From positions 3,637,751-3,701,750 of the forward strand of contig NZ_JXCJ01000001.1 in the NCBI RefSeq assembly GCF_000832015.1: a stretch of 64,000 nucleotides of DNA, given 5' to 3'. Positions 9,310 through 18,249 of this stretch are shown here, piece by piece (position 1 is the first letter of the stretch; each line of letters starts with the position of its first letter). The stretch comes from Gilvimarinus agarilyticus. GTDB lineage: Bacteria > Pseudomonadota > Gammaproteobacteria > Pseudomonadales > Cellvibrionaceae. A model generated the notes under the pieces. It was not told where the DNA came from, did not search any database, and saw nothing but the letters and a program-made list of their open reading frames with translations. The position numbers and the translations under genes are program-made.

Positions 9310-12300
9310 TTATTGCAGCTGGCGCCAGCTCTGACGACCTTCCACAATGGGCGGTTCTCCGGTGCACACGTACTCCGTTGTACCATCACTGTTTTGCTGG
9401 ATAATAAAAGGAGCACCGCCGCAAGGCTCGCCGTCTTTGGTCGGATCGGTTAACTTAACAATTTTATCTTCTTCAATACCGCCCGGAGTAACTGGCGGAT
9501 CGTTCGGATCTGCAGGCTCAATCGGCTCCAGTGGGTTATACCCAGGATACAACCCGCCCACACCGATTAAGGCCATAATCCAACTATTACCACCATAATC
9601 GCAAGGGTTACTGGTCGGAATTACCGTGGGGAAGATCACCCGGTCGTAAGACAATATGGGTTTATCCACCACGCGCTCACCCGCCACTTCATCCCAATCT
9701 AAGACCCAGCCGGCGTTGGCAAGCCAATCAATCTCGTCGCCGAAGGGGCCATCGCCTTCATATAGCTCTCTGGCTCCACCATACTGTGCAGAGATATCCT
9801 TAACAAACAATTCCGCACGAGTCACCGTCTGCCCACTATCAGCAATACCGTAAAAGCTTTGTAAATCGGTGTTACTCAAGTCGCCTATAGTCATGTAGCT
9901 GCCCGTACCAAAATACACCATTGTGGAGGGCTGACCTGCCGCGTTTTTACGGTAAGGGTTAATGCCTAACACGGGCGCAGCCGTAATCGGCTGAGTATTC
10001 CCGTTGCCATCGTCCGCGGTAAACAGCTCGTACTCGAGCGACTTAGTTTCCAAATTAAATTTGTACACTTTACCCTGTAAGTCACCAGCGTAAGCGTAGC
10101 GAGAGAGAAAGCCACCACCCACTGAAATCGCAGGCTCACTCAAACCGTTATCCCCCGTATTGCCCGTAGCAATATAGTGCGGCGTGTAAGTGCCGTCCAA
10201 CGGTATGATTACCAGACGTGACTCCCCCCCCTGACTGTTATAACCATTACCCGTAATAATTGCCCAGCTACCATCAGGCATCGGGGCAATAATAGGGGTG
10301 CCGGTAATATTGCCAATCTGAGGAGCGTTATCTTCGTTGTACTCAAAAAGTACCCGCGCCTCAGATAGATTGGTCGCCTCAGTAACATCTAGCGCAAAGA
10401 TCCCCTTCCCGCCGGCACCGAGTGTACCCACCAAAATGGTTTTCCAGCCGGTGCTGGTATAAGCATCGCCGATAAAGATTTGCCCATCCACAGAATACTG
10501 GTGAGGCGCAAATGGCGAGCCATAGCTACTGTCGGTACGCTCTTTAAGCTGTTCGTACACGGTAGAGGGGATGTAAGCAAACCGCTCGCGCCCAGTCTCA
10601 GCATTAAACGCATGCAGCATGCCATCGTTGGCCCCAACAAAAATCGTTTTTACCGTCTTGCTTTCAACAAAGCTGCGATACGAGTCGGCACCACTGGCAC
10701 CCGAGCGATCAAAACCATAATCCTGTGCGCCAGCGAATTTGGGGTTTGAGTTAACAATGTCACCCAACTTTTCATCGTCATCGCGCTGATTAAACCCAGA
10801 GATTTCAGTGCCACGTATCCAACTTACCCGCTGCGCGCCAAACCCATCATCATTTAATATAGTTTTCTGATCTGGGCCGAGATTGGCGTATTCAAACGTC
10901 ACCGCATTCGAGCCATTGTGAGTCCAAATATTTCTAGCATCAGGATCAGGCAAGCGGTTAGCCGCCGACCAAATCGGCGCACCCAGGCCAACCTCCCCAA
11001 TGGGTGCTGCAATTAAGTCGCCACTCCAATTTTCACTGTTAAACGTGGCTTGATAAGCAATGGCGTCCGTACCTAAACGGGTAGAGTTTGTGGCCACTGC
11101 ACTGGCCGAGCCGGCGCCTTCAGCAATGGTGTCAAACGCTTCTTTTAGTGATTGCTCCAAATTGCGCGGGTTAGTCGCAAAGAAATAGGTCTCCGGCTCC
11201 CCGGGAGGCGGTGCGGTTACTGCATTGCCACTTTCGTCTTCCGTTTCAAAACCACCCCATTTTGCGGCGTAGTATAAAGGCTGCTGTAGCGCAGAAGCAG
11301 ACGTTGAACCAAGCGTAAATGTTTGATCAGAGGGGCCGTTGCCGGTGGTACATTTATCACATGTCTCGGCTGTGGGGTAATCAGTATTCGTGTACGAGAA
11401 ATTATTGATACCACTATGCACGTGGAAGCCATCCATCGTGGTGCCACCAATTACATAACCAAAGCCCATTGAGTTCGGTGTCGACTGAGCAATAACGTCC
11501 GTAATGATTTTAACCTTACTAGAGGTAACCTCGTAAGACAAAATACCCCACATATCTTGGTCAAAGTCTCCGCCCTGCTCACTATCCTCCCAGTTAACAT
11601 AAAATTTACCGGTATAAGTGGAGCCCACATGGTTTTGCTCAACAATTTTAAAATCGACAATCGCGCAGTTGCCATCGGGGTTTGGCTCTCTATTACGGCA
11701 CGCGGGCTGAATCGTGACAACGTCAGAGCCAGCGCCGGGAACCGGGACATTCACAAGCGGTACGGCCGGCGCTAACGCCACCCCAAATGTTTGAACAGTT
11801 TCACGATCAGCGGCAATACCATTAACGTTGGCGTGATATGCCAGACCGGCTATTTGATAGCTACCCTCCAACCGGGGAGCATCTGGGCAAGTACCTAATA
11901 CGTTAGACAAACTACCTACGGTTTTCGCCGTACAAAGCTGGTTGCCATCAGTACCGGTTTCACCAACATAACGCTCCGTACCATGAATACCCTCAGCCGT
12001 ACCCACAGCATCGGTTAACGCATTTAATGTCTTCGTCCCCTGAATGCCAGAGAAGCCTGATAGCTCATCACCATCATAGGAGCTGGTAGATGCATTAAAC
12101 TGGATGACGCTCATAGGGGCACAATAGTTATCGTTGTTAATGGGGTCATCCCAACCGGCGGTATTAAGCCCATCAATAATCGTACTATCATCAGCGTAAA
12201 AACCCGGAGTCAGGCCCGCCAAATAGCGCAAAGACTCGAGGTAAATCTCCGATTGTGGGTTACCCCAGTTGGTGCACTTACCATTAGTAAATGATGACAG

Positions 12301-13479
12301 TCCGAACCCACACGAATCTTTGTTATTATAAAGCCCGTTACTGTAATCGTACCTTGCAATACGCAGCTTATTCAGAGTGGTGATAATACTTTCGCCGTTA
12401 GCCGGCACCTTAAAGGTGCCATTAGCGTTGATTTCATCCGACATTGAGCCGACGTTTTTACGCAACACCCCACCAGACTTATTCTTTTTATAAGAACCCG
12501 TGATCAAACCAAATAAAATGGTGTCGTCTTCACCGTAGGTTTGAAGCAAGCCCGTAGGCTTAATGCTACCACCGGTATAACCTTTACAGTTTTCGTTATT
12601 GGATTCATAAATATTACCGGTATCGCACACCTCAACCCGAACCACATAATCGGTTGCGGCACTGGGCGAACTCGAGTGGGCGTAAATACCAGACTTAGTG
12701 GCATCATTACCGTTTTTACCGTTGTCCCCTCCTCCAACAGCACCGGATAAACGACACTGCCAGCGCTCATTACTGGCCCATAAAGAGTAGTTACCTGAGG
12801 CCACTCGCATAATCGGAGGAGCCGTCACATCTTCCGATGAACCACGTGTAGTAGGGTCAGTAGTATTACAGATGGTCACACCACTCGCTGTGGAATCGGC
12901 GGGCCCAGATGTAGCACCCGGCACCAAGCTACCAACATCAGAACCATTATAATATTTTGCGAATGAGTGGGCGTCCTGCGGAAGAAAGGCTCGCTCCAGA
13001 ATTGTCTCGCTCGAAGAGTCTGATGAGCGCATACCGCCGTACAAGATTTTTCGTACGGTATCCATGCGGGTCATGGTCGCCCAGTTAAGAAAGTTACCGC
13101 TCCATTGATTGGTACAGTAATGATTGGAAGCGGGGCCGCTAGGGCGAAACACACCCGCACTGTGGGTATAACACTTTTCACTATCAAAGTAGCCGTAATA
13201 ATCGTAACTATTCTTATATGTAGTTTCTGGCGCGGCGTCACCGCCGACATCCCCACCGTCCAAGTCCGAATAATCATCGTAAGCTTTAAAGTACAGCTGA
13301 TGATCGTTCGACATATTAAGCATGACGATAGGCTTAACCGGCTGCGCCAAGAACAGTGGTGTTTGCGCCAAATTAATCGCGTGCACCGAATGCGCACTTG
13401 CCAAGCCCAACAACACGGTCATGGCCGACACAGCCCACTTAGGGCAGGATAGATATTTAACAACAACATTCTTATTCAT
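9310..13479 (-). CDS. pilY1: Pilus tip adhesin/assembly factor PilY1
   Basis: Large tip-associated protein of type IV pili, needed for pilus extension and surface sensing in relatives. From the ATG at 13479 it is about 1389 aa with a signal peptide ending near SAHSVHA. The N-terminal region (QPVKPIVMLNMSNDHQLYFK, QWSGNFLNWATMTRMD) is of the PilY1 type that lacks a DxSxS metal site. The C-terminal beta-propeller is marked by VGANDGMLHAFNAETG and YAGDLQGKVYKF. The usual acidic calcium loop just before YAGDLQG is missing (see findings). An earlier in-frame GTG (13497) is possible; GGAG lies about ten bases before the ATG. Confidence 0.9.
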   Translation of the reverse strand: MNKNVVVKYLSCPKWAVSAMTVLLGLASAHSVHAINLAQTPLFLAQPVKPIVMLNMSNDHQLYFKAYDDYSDLDGGDVGGDAAPETTYKNSYDYYGYFDSEKCYTHSAGVFRPSGPASNHYCTNQWSGNFLNWATMTRMDTVRKILYGGMRSSDSSSETILERAFLPQDAHSFAKYYNGSDVGSLVPGATSGPADSTASGVTICNTTDPTTRGSSEDVTAPPIMRVASGNYSLWASNERWQCRLSGAVGGGDNGKNGNDATKSGIYAHSSSPSAATDYVVRVEVCDTGNIYESNNENCKGYTGGSIKPTGLLQTYGEDDTILFGLITGSYKKNKSGGVLRKNVGSMSDEINANGTFKVPANGESIITTLNKLRIARYDYSNGLYNNKDSCGFGLSSFTNGKCTNWGNPQSEIYLESLRYLAGLTPGFYADDSTIIDGLNTAGWDDPINNDNYCAPMSVIQFNASTSSYDGDELSGFSGIQGTKTLNALTDAVGTAEGIHGTERYVGETGTDGNQLCTAKTVGSLSNVLGTCPDAPRLEGSYQIAGLAYHANVNGIAADRETVQTFGVALAPAVPLVNVPVPGAGSDVVTIQPACRNREPNPDGNCAIVDFKIVEQNHVGSTYTGKFYVNWEDSEQGGDFDQDMWGILSYEVTSSKVKIITDVIAQSTPNSMGFGYVIGGTTMDGFHVHSGINNFSYTNTDYPTAETCDKCTTGNGPSDQTFTLGSTSASALQQPLYYAAKWGGFETEDESGNAVTAPPPGEPETYFFATNPRNLEQSLKEAFDTIAEGAGSASAVATNSTRLGTDAIAYQATFNSENWSGDLIAAPIGEVGLGAPIWSAANRLPDPDARNIWTHNGSNAVTFEYANLGPDQKTILNDDGFGAQRVSWIRGTEISGFNQRDDDEKLGDIVNSNPKFAGAQDYGFDRSGASGADSYRSFVESKTVKTIFVGANDGMLHAFNAETGRERFAYIPSTVYEQLKERTDSSYGSPFAPHQYSVDGQIFIGDAYTSTGWKTILVGTLGAGGKGIFALDVTEATNLSEARVLFEYNEDNAPQIGNITGTPIIAPMPDGSWAIITGNGYNSQGGESRLVIIPLDGTYTPHYIATGNTGDNGLSEPAISVGGGFLSRYAYAGDLQGKVYKFNLETKSLEYELFTADDGNGNTQPITAAPVLGINPYRKNAAGQPSTMVYFGTGSYMTIGDLSNTDLQSFYGIADSGQTVTRAELFVKDISAQYGGARELYEGDGPFGDEIDWLANAGWVLDWDEVAGERVVDKPILSYDRVIFPTVIPTSNPCDYGGNSWIMALIGVGGLYPGYNPLEPIEPADPNDPPVTPGGIEEDKIVKLTDPTKDGEPCGGAPFIIQQNSDGTTEYVCTGEPPIVEGRQSWRQLQ

Positions 13480-13516
13480 AATCGTATTACTCCGCACTAG
13501 CCGCGCAAGAAAGTGT

Positions 13517-14038
13517 TTAGCGATAATGTGATTGCAAGATCACGACAGCATCTGTCGAGCCGCCTACGGCCCGGGCCGTCACCCGATAACGACGTTCCAT
13601 CCCGCGACTAAGCAAGTTCGCCAAATCAACCGAACTACCGTCAACGCCTGATGAGTAAAAATCAACCGACTCCACTAAAAATTGCGGTGGGGTATTTACG
13701 TGATCAATCTGTTCAGAATAGTTAGCGGCATTAGCCTGCCAGTTATCAAAGTCGCGCCAAAAAGCACTGCCCGACTCATCTAACGATTCGATATGGCCCG
13801 GGGTGCCTACAGGGTAGGCTTCGGGCGGAATATTCAGGCCGTCTTCGGCTTCTCGCAGGGCCGCCTCGGCCGCCTGGAATGCCAATTGCCGATCGCGCAT
13901 ATTGCCGGCCATTTGTTCTTGTAAGCCGCTGCCGCGAATGGCCGAGAGCCCAATGACCGTCATCACCAGCACCATAATTAACCCGACAATCAGGGTGGCG
14001 CCGCGCTGAGAGTGATTAAATGCTTGCAGTTTGTTCAT
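13517..14038 (-). CDS. pilX: Minor pilin assembly protein PilX
   Basis: 173-aa prepilin-like protein with the PilX N-terminal domain: SQRGATLIVGLIMVLVMTVI followed by GLSAIRGSGLQEQMAGNMRD and AFQAAEAALREAE, which is the family signature. The mature form starts after RG rather than with phenylalanine and lacks the E5 seen in other pilins, which is usual for PilX. It lies between pilW and pilY1 and belongs to the tip complex with them. Confidence 0.92.
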   Translation of the reverse strand: MNKLQAFNHSQRGATLIVGLIMVLVMTVIGLSAIRGSGLQEQMAGNMRDRQLAFQAAEAALREAEDGLNIPPEAYPVGTPGHIESLDESGSAFWRDFDNWQANAANYSEQIDHVNTPPQFLVESVDFYSSGVDGSSVDLANLLSRGMERRYRVTARAVGGSTDAVVILQSHYR

Positions 14039-14062
14039 AATAAAATGCCTTTTACACTGCGT

Positions 14063-15124
14063 TTACGGCAAGCGGCTGCGAACGCCAACCGTGGTAGAAA
14101 AAACTTGCCGAATACGACGATCCGCCGCTTCGATCTCCGCCCCTGCAAACTCGTAGGTTTGATTCTCAGCGCTGACGTTGTCATCGGGGGATTGCACCAA
14201 CACATCTAAGCGCGCTGCCACCACTTGATTCCAATCGGCAACCGCCGCAGGCGCCACATAATTGTCAGCAACGCGATCCGTATTGGTGTCGAGCCCTATT
14301 GCCAGATTAATATTCTCTACACCTTGCAATAACTCAAACGCCTGCTCGCCAGAGACTTGCTGGTACAGCCCGGGGATACCCCGAGGGCCATCGGCGATAT
14401 AATAAACAACGGTATTTAGCTTCAATACCTCGGCGCCTTCATCAAAAATCTCAATTAGATTTTCAGCATCACCACCCCATACCGTACGCTGATTTCCAGG
14501 GTTGGCGCCGGCGGCGTGCGCTAATACCACCCGGCCGGCCTGCTCATTAACCGTAGTCGCCTGAAACACCATAGCTTTGTCGCAGTCGGCCACAGCAACA
14601 ATATCGTTATCACAGATACCACTGGGGCACTCGGCGCCCGCTGGTGTCGTCAGCTCGACATAAACGTTATTGGCGTCGTTTTGCTCACTGACTGCAACCG
14701 ACTCTTCGTTTGCTGCATAAACGGCGATTACCTGTGTGTCGGCACGTGGCGCCGGGTTAAGCACCATACCCGCGGGCAAGGCATTACTTTCATAAGCTCT
14801 GAGGCTGGTTTCAAAACTAAAATCGCTACCAAATTGGTTGGTGTTGTTTAAGGTGGAATTTAAGCTCCAATCGGTGTAGTAAGAGCACCCCATAAAACCC
14901 GCTTGGCGAATGTCGCGAGCCATAAAATCAATCGCTAAACGGCCGGTCTCTTGCACCCGGGACAGCCCCTGCTGAGTGGTGAAAACGGTTTTACTGGATA
15001 CAAACATTTGCACCACGCCGGTCATCAACACCACACCGATGGTGATGGCGATCATCAGCTCCACCAGCGACAAACCCGACTGCCGCTTGATGCTGCTTAG
15101 ATTAAATTCTGGATGTATACGCAA
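14063..15124 (-). CDS. pilW: Minor pilin PilW
   Basis: Prepilin-like protein of about 353 aa with cleavage site RQSG|LSLVELMIAI and the PilW-type region TGRLAIDFMARDIRQAGFMG. The start proposed here is a TTG at 15124 because GAGGAG lies seven bases upstream of it. This gives an 18-residue leader and a 23-base overlap with pilV. Upstream in-frame ATGs (for example 15145) have no ribosome-binding site and lie deeper in pilV. The coupling suggests PilV and PilW are made in balanced amounts. Confidence 0.88.
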   Translation of the reverse strand: MRIHPEFNLSSIKRQSGLSLVELMIAITIGVVLMTGVVQMFVSSKTVFTTQQGLSRVQETGRLAIDFMARDIRQAGFMGCSYYTDWSLNSTLNNTNQFGSDFSFETSLRAYESNALPAGMVLNPAPRADTQVIAVYAANEESVAVSEQNDANNVYVELTTPAGAECPSGICDNDIVAVADCDKAMVFQATTVNEQAGRVVLAHAAGANPGNQRTVWGGDAENLIEIFDEGAEVLKLNTVVYYIADGPRGIPGLYQQVSGEQAFELLQGVENINLAIGLDTNTDRVADNYVAPAAVADWNQVVAARLDVLVQSPDDNVSAENQTYEFAGAEIEAADRRIRQVFSTTVGVRSRLP

Positions 15125-15491
15125 AAGTCGTCTCCTCGTTCGCATCGCCATCTTGGTTGGCGGTTGGCTCATCCCAGCTAATCGATACCGTGCACACCCG
15201 TGCCGCGCACTCTATTTCACCGGTACCACCGGGCAATAGCGCGGCTAGCGCATCAATATCGGGCTCAACAACAGCACCGCCGCCCGAGGGGGCAGGCGAT
15301 GCGGTACGCATTTGCTCAATGGCGTCATAAGCAATAATGTTCGCTTGCGAACGTAAATAGGCACTGCTGTTGTATTGCAGCGAGCGGGTCTGCAGGGCTG
15401 CCAGCGCCATCAGGGCCGTTGACAGAATCAGCACCGTTATCAACACCTCGATTAAGCCGACGCCCGTTTGTTGCTTGAGTGTATTGTTCAT
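15102..15491 (-). CDS. pilV: Minor pilin PilV
   Basis: 129-aa type IV prepilin with a short leader, cleavage site QTG|VGLIEVLI and hydrophobic helix ITVLILSTALMALAALQ. The ATG at 15491 is chosen because AGGAG precedes it by nine bases; an ATG 36 bases further upstream would overlap fimU. Cysteines near the C-terminus (ECAARVC) could form a disulphide. It is the second gene of the minor pilin operon. Confidence 0.88.
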   Translation of the reverse strand: MNNTLKQQTGVGLIEVLITVLILSTALMALAALQTRSLQYNSSAYLRSQANIIAYDAIEQMRTASPAPSGGGAVVEPDIDALAALLPGGTGEIECAARVCTVSISWDEPTANQDGDANEETTFAYTSRI

Positions 15492-15495
15492 TTGT

Positions 15496-16065
15496 TTAAG
15501 CTCCTGGGCACGCCGCACGGGCAACATCCATCATGCCAGCCACACCGACTGTGATGCTGCGGCGGCGATCCCCAACACAACCATCGACATAACTGTCAAA
15601 AACCACTGGCGTCACATTTGCGCGCCCCCCAATACGAGCCAACTGGCCGGTACTGGTATAACGCACAAAACTCACAGCGCCATTATTGGTGGCGGTAATC
15701 ACACTGCGGTCATCGGGCGCATCAAAGACACGGAGAATGTCATCACCTGAATCCAGCACCGGGGCAGCGGCTGCATCATCGGCGGCGCTATCCACAATCA
15801 CTAGCCAACCGTTGGTCCAGTCGGCAGCGCAGTCGTCACCAGCGGCATTGGCAGCGCAAAGCGTTACCCGCCCACCGCGCTTCACCGCTTCAGTTTTGGC
15901 GATTTGTAACGCGCCGACCAACTCCTCGCTCACACCTTCAGAGCGCTGATTAAGAATCATCGTGGTAAAGCTCGGCGCTGCAATCGCAACGACGATGGCT
16001 ATTACCACAATGGTCATTAGAAGCTCGATCAAGGTAAACCCTTTTTGGGTTCGGCTCTTTATCAT
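15496..16065 (-). CDS. fimU: Minor pilin FimU (GspH domain)
   Basis: 189-aa prepilin with site QKG|FTLIELL and a GspH/FimT domain (APSFTTMILNQR, ALQIAKTEAVKRGGRVTLC, DWTNGWLVIVD). First gene of the minus-strand minor pilin operon; AAGGG lies about six bases before the ATG. In Pseudomonas FimU occupies the same place ahead of pilV-pilW-pilX-pilY1-pilE. It is homologous to, but clearly different from, the divergent fimT. Confidence 0.88.
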   Translation of the reverse strand: MIKSRTQKGFTLIELLMTIVVIAIVVAIAAPSFTTMILNQRSEGVSEELVGALQIAKTEAVKRGGRVTLCAANAAGDDCAADWTNGWLVIVDSAADDAAAAPVLDSGDDILRVFDAPDDRSVITATNNGAVSFVRYTSTGQLARIGGRANVTPVVFDSYVDGCVGDRRRSITVGVAGMMDVARAACPGA

Positions 16066-16133
16066 TGTCTGCCCTTTTTACTAATGATGCTCAGCAGCGT
16101 CTTGGAGATTACGGGGCCGCAACTGGCGATTAA

Positions 16134-16162
16134 TTGACCGCTGGAGAAACACTGCCTATATT
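16134..16162 (+). promoter_or_regulatory. Sigma-70 promoter of fimT
   Basis: TTGACC and TATATT separated by exactly 17 bases on the plus strand, five and four matches to the -35 and -10 consensus. It would start transcription near 16169, giving a leader of roughly 100 bases before the fimT ATG. Confidence 0.6.
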
Positions 16163-16207
16163 TACCCCATTACGCTAAACGTAACATAAGGGCGTAAGTA
16201 TCACCCG

Positions 16208-16229
16208 CTTGACCAGACATGCGGTCAAG
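16208..16229. promoter_or_regulatory. Inverted repeat in the fimT leader
   Basis: Perfect 7-bp arms CTTGACC and GGTCAAG separated by eight bases. It lies downstream of the predicted fimT start of transcription, so it could be an operator for a dimeric repressor or an RNA hairpin. No regulator family is assigned. Confidence 0.4.
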
Positions 16230-16272
16230 AGCAAAGAACGAACGGAAGCAAATGTACGCCAAGGAGGCATAT

Positions 16273-16794
16273 ATGCGCCATATGCAAGGCTTTACTCTCC
16301 CGGAGCTACTCACCACTCTGGCAGTAGCCGCCATATTAGCCGCGCTTGCGGCACCCAGCTTTACTGAGCTTATTCGCAATAATCGCCTGGAAACAATCAC
16401 TAACCAACTGATCGAAAGCACACAGACGGCCCGCAGCTACGCGGTTAAAAGCAACGAGCGAGTCACCATGAGTACCACACAGGGCTGGGATAATGGCTGG
16501 CAGATTCACTACGACCCAAACCACAACGGTCAGCTCGACAATGACGAAACGGTTCTGGCAGAATTTGGCCCGCTACACGAGGCCGTTGAGGTAAGCGGTA
16601 ATCGGCCGGTGGCAGACTATATTTCATACCTCGGCAGCGGCGAGAGCCACTGGGCTACCGGCCTTGAAGAGGGTGCGTTTCAGGCAGGCACTCTGGAGGT
16701 ATGCCCCACCGAGGCGGGAGAGGGCTATCAATTGGTGTTATCCCGTGGCGGGCGTTTGCGCAAAGAAAATTACGACTGCCCCGATTCAGCGTAG
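16273..16794 (+). CDS. fimT: GspH/FimT-family pseudopilin
   Basis: 173-aa prepilin with a six-residue leader, [13 protein letters not shown], a hydrophobic helix and a GspH domain ([43 protein letters not shown]). The start is fixed by AAGGAGG five bases before the ATG at 16273, although the frame stays open upstream. Position 5 is glutamate as in other pilins. It is transcribed away from the fimU operon, and its last nine bases overlap the end of ispH on the other strand. In Pseudomonas fimT is co-directional with fimU, so the local order has been rearranged here. Confidence 0.82.
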   Translation: MRHMQGFTLPELLTTLAVAAILAALAAPSFTELIRNNRLETITNQLIESTQTARSYAVKSNERVTMSTTQGWDNGWQIHYDPNHNGQLDNDETVLAEFGPLHEAVEVSGNRPVADYISYLGSGESHWATGLEEGAFQAGTLEVCPTEAGEGYQLVLSRGGRLRKENYDCPDSA

Positions 16795-17718
16795 CTCACG
16801 GGGCAGCGAGAAACTGATGTTCTCAGGAATACCGGCCACCTCTTGCGGTAGGCTCGCCCCCTGGGCAATCAGATGGTCCACCACCTGTTGCACCAACGTT
16901 TCGGGGGCCGATGCACCGGCAGTGATACCTACCTGCTGCTTGCCGCTCAACCAGCGATTATCGATATCGGCGGGCGAGTCAATAAGGTACGCCTCGGTAC
17001 CGCAGCGCTCGGCAAGCTCGCGCAAGCGGTTCGAGTTGGAGCTATTGGGAGAGCCCACCACCAGTAATAAATCGCACTCTAACGCCAGCTGACGCACGGC
17101 GTCCTGGCGGTTGGTGGTGGCGTAGCAAATATCGTCTTTACGCGGCCCCTGAATCTCGGGGAACTTCGCGCGCAATGCTGCAATGATTTCGGCCGTGTCG
17201 TCCATGGATAGGGTGGTTTGCGTCACATAGGCAAGTCGCGAAGGATCGGTGACCTCAAGGGTCGCCACATCGGCCACACTCTCAACCAAGTACATTGTCC
17301 CGCCATTGCGGGCGTCATACTGGCCCATGGTGCCCTCGACCTCTGGGTGCCCTGCGTGACCAATCAGAATACACTCGCTGCCATCGCGACTGTAGCGGGT
17401 CACCTCCATATGCACTTTGGTCACTAGCGGACAAGTCGCATCAAACACCTGCAAGCTGCGCTGAGCGGCCTCGGTGCGCACGGCCTGAGAGACGCCATGG
17501 GCGCTAAAGATGACAATCACGTCATCGGGCACTTCTTCTAACTCATCGACAAACACCGCCCCGCGCTCACGCAAGGTATCCACCACAAATTTATTGTGCA
17601 CGACTTCGTGCCGCACATAGATAGGCGCGCCAAAGACATCCAGCGCCCGGTTGACGATATCGATGGCCCGATCGACCCCGGCACAAAAACCCCGGGGATT
17701 GGCGAGTTTGATTTGCAT
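16786..17718 (-). CDS. ispH: 4-hydroxy-3-methylbut-2-enyl diphosphate reductase
   Basis: Final enzyme of the MEP isoprenoid pathway, an Fe-S protein that reduces HMBPP to IPP and DMAPP. The 310-aa protein keeps the three cluster cysteines C12 ([10 protein letters not shown]), C96 (DATCPLV) and C198 ([10 protein letters not shown]), and the active-site H124/E126 (GHPEVEGT). It follows fkpB, lspA and ileS on the same strand, a conserved gammaproteobacterial group, but is separated from fkpB by a palindromic element. Confidence 0.96.
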   Translation of the reverse strand: MQIKLANPRGFCAGVDRAIDIVNRALDVFGAPIYVRHEVVHNKFVVDTLRERGAVFVDELEEVPDDVIVIFSAHGVSQAVRTEAAQRSLQVFDATCPLVTKVHMEVTRYSRDGSECILIGHAGHPEVEGTMGQYDARNGGTMYLVESVADVATLEVTDPSRLAYVTQTTLSMDDTAEIIAALRAKFPEIQGPRKDDICYATTNRQDAVRQLALECDLLLVVGSPNSSNSNRLRELAERCGTEAYLIDSPADIDNRWLSGKQQVGITAGASAPETLVQQVVDHLIAQGASLPQEVAGIPENISFSLPRELR

Positions 17719-17728
17719 AGTGAAACCT

Positions 17729-17796
17729 ACGGTTTCCGGTAAACGGGGTAAGGTGTACGGAAAACGTTTACCGTACCCCGTAAACCGTTTTCCGTA
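17729..17796. repeat. Palindromic element between fkpB and ispH
   Basis: Positions 17756-17796 form a hairpin with 11-bp perfect outer arms (TACGGAAAACG/CGTTTTCCGTA), five more inner pairs, one bulged base and an eight-base loop. The adjacent 17729-17751 is a diverged copy of the same sequence in the opposite orientation. It fills almost the whole intercistronic gap. It has no T-run and is more like a REP-type mRNA-stability or processing element than a classic terminator. Confidence 0.6.
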
Positions 17797-17799
17797 AAG

Positions 17800-18249
17800 T
17801 TAATGTACTTGCGCGGGCTCGATTTTAAGTATCGCCACTTTAAAAGTGATGTCGCGCCCGGCCAGCGGGTGATTGAAGTCTACCGTAACTTCTTCATCGT
17901 TGAAGTCAACCACCACGCCGGGCAGTTCGGTGTTTTGAGCATCAGCAAATGACAGCATTAAACCCTGGCTTAACTCCAGCTCTGGCTCAAAGTCAGAGCG
18001 CGGTATGGTTTGAATGTTGTTGGGGTTGTGAGCGCCAAAACCCGCCTCAGGCTTAACAATCAACTCCTTCCGGGTGCCCTCACGCAAGCCAAACAACGCC
18101 TGCTCAAAACCCTTAAGCAGCTTGCCATCACCCACTGTGAAGGTCGCCGGAGCACCTTCAAAGTTTGAGTCCACCAGCTGACCATCGGGTAGCGCCAGAG
18201 AAAAATGCAAGGTTACCCGGGTACCGGGACCAACGGTTAAATCACGCAT
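17800..18249 (-). CDS. fkpB: FKBP-type peptidyl-prolyl isomerase FkpB (SlpA)
   Basis: 149-aa cytosolic prolyl isomerase/chaperone of the SlyD/SlpA type. It shows VTLHFSLALPDGQLVDSNFE, LLKGFEQALFGLREGT and the inserted-flap region ending in VTVDFNHPLAGRDITFKV. The start is the ATG at 18249 with an AAGGGGG site six bases upstream; the open frame continues upstream only because it runs inside lspA. It overlaps the lspA stop by eight bases, so lspA-fkpB are translationally coupled. Confidence 0.93.
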   Translation of the reverse strand: MRDLTVGPGTRVTLHFSLALPDGQLVDSNFEGAPATFTVGDGKLLKGFEQALFGLREGTRKELIVKPEAGFGAHNPNNIQTIPRSDFEPELELSQGLMLSFADAQNTELPGVVVDFNDEEVTVDFNHPLAGRDITFKVAILKIEPAQVH

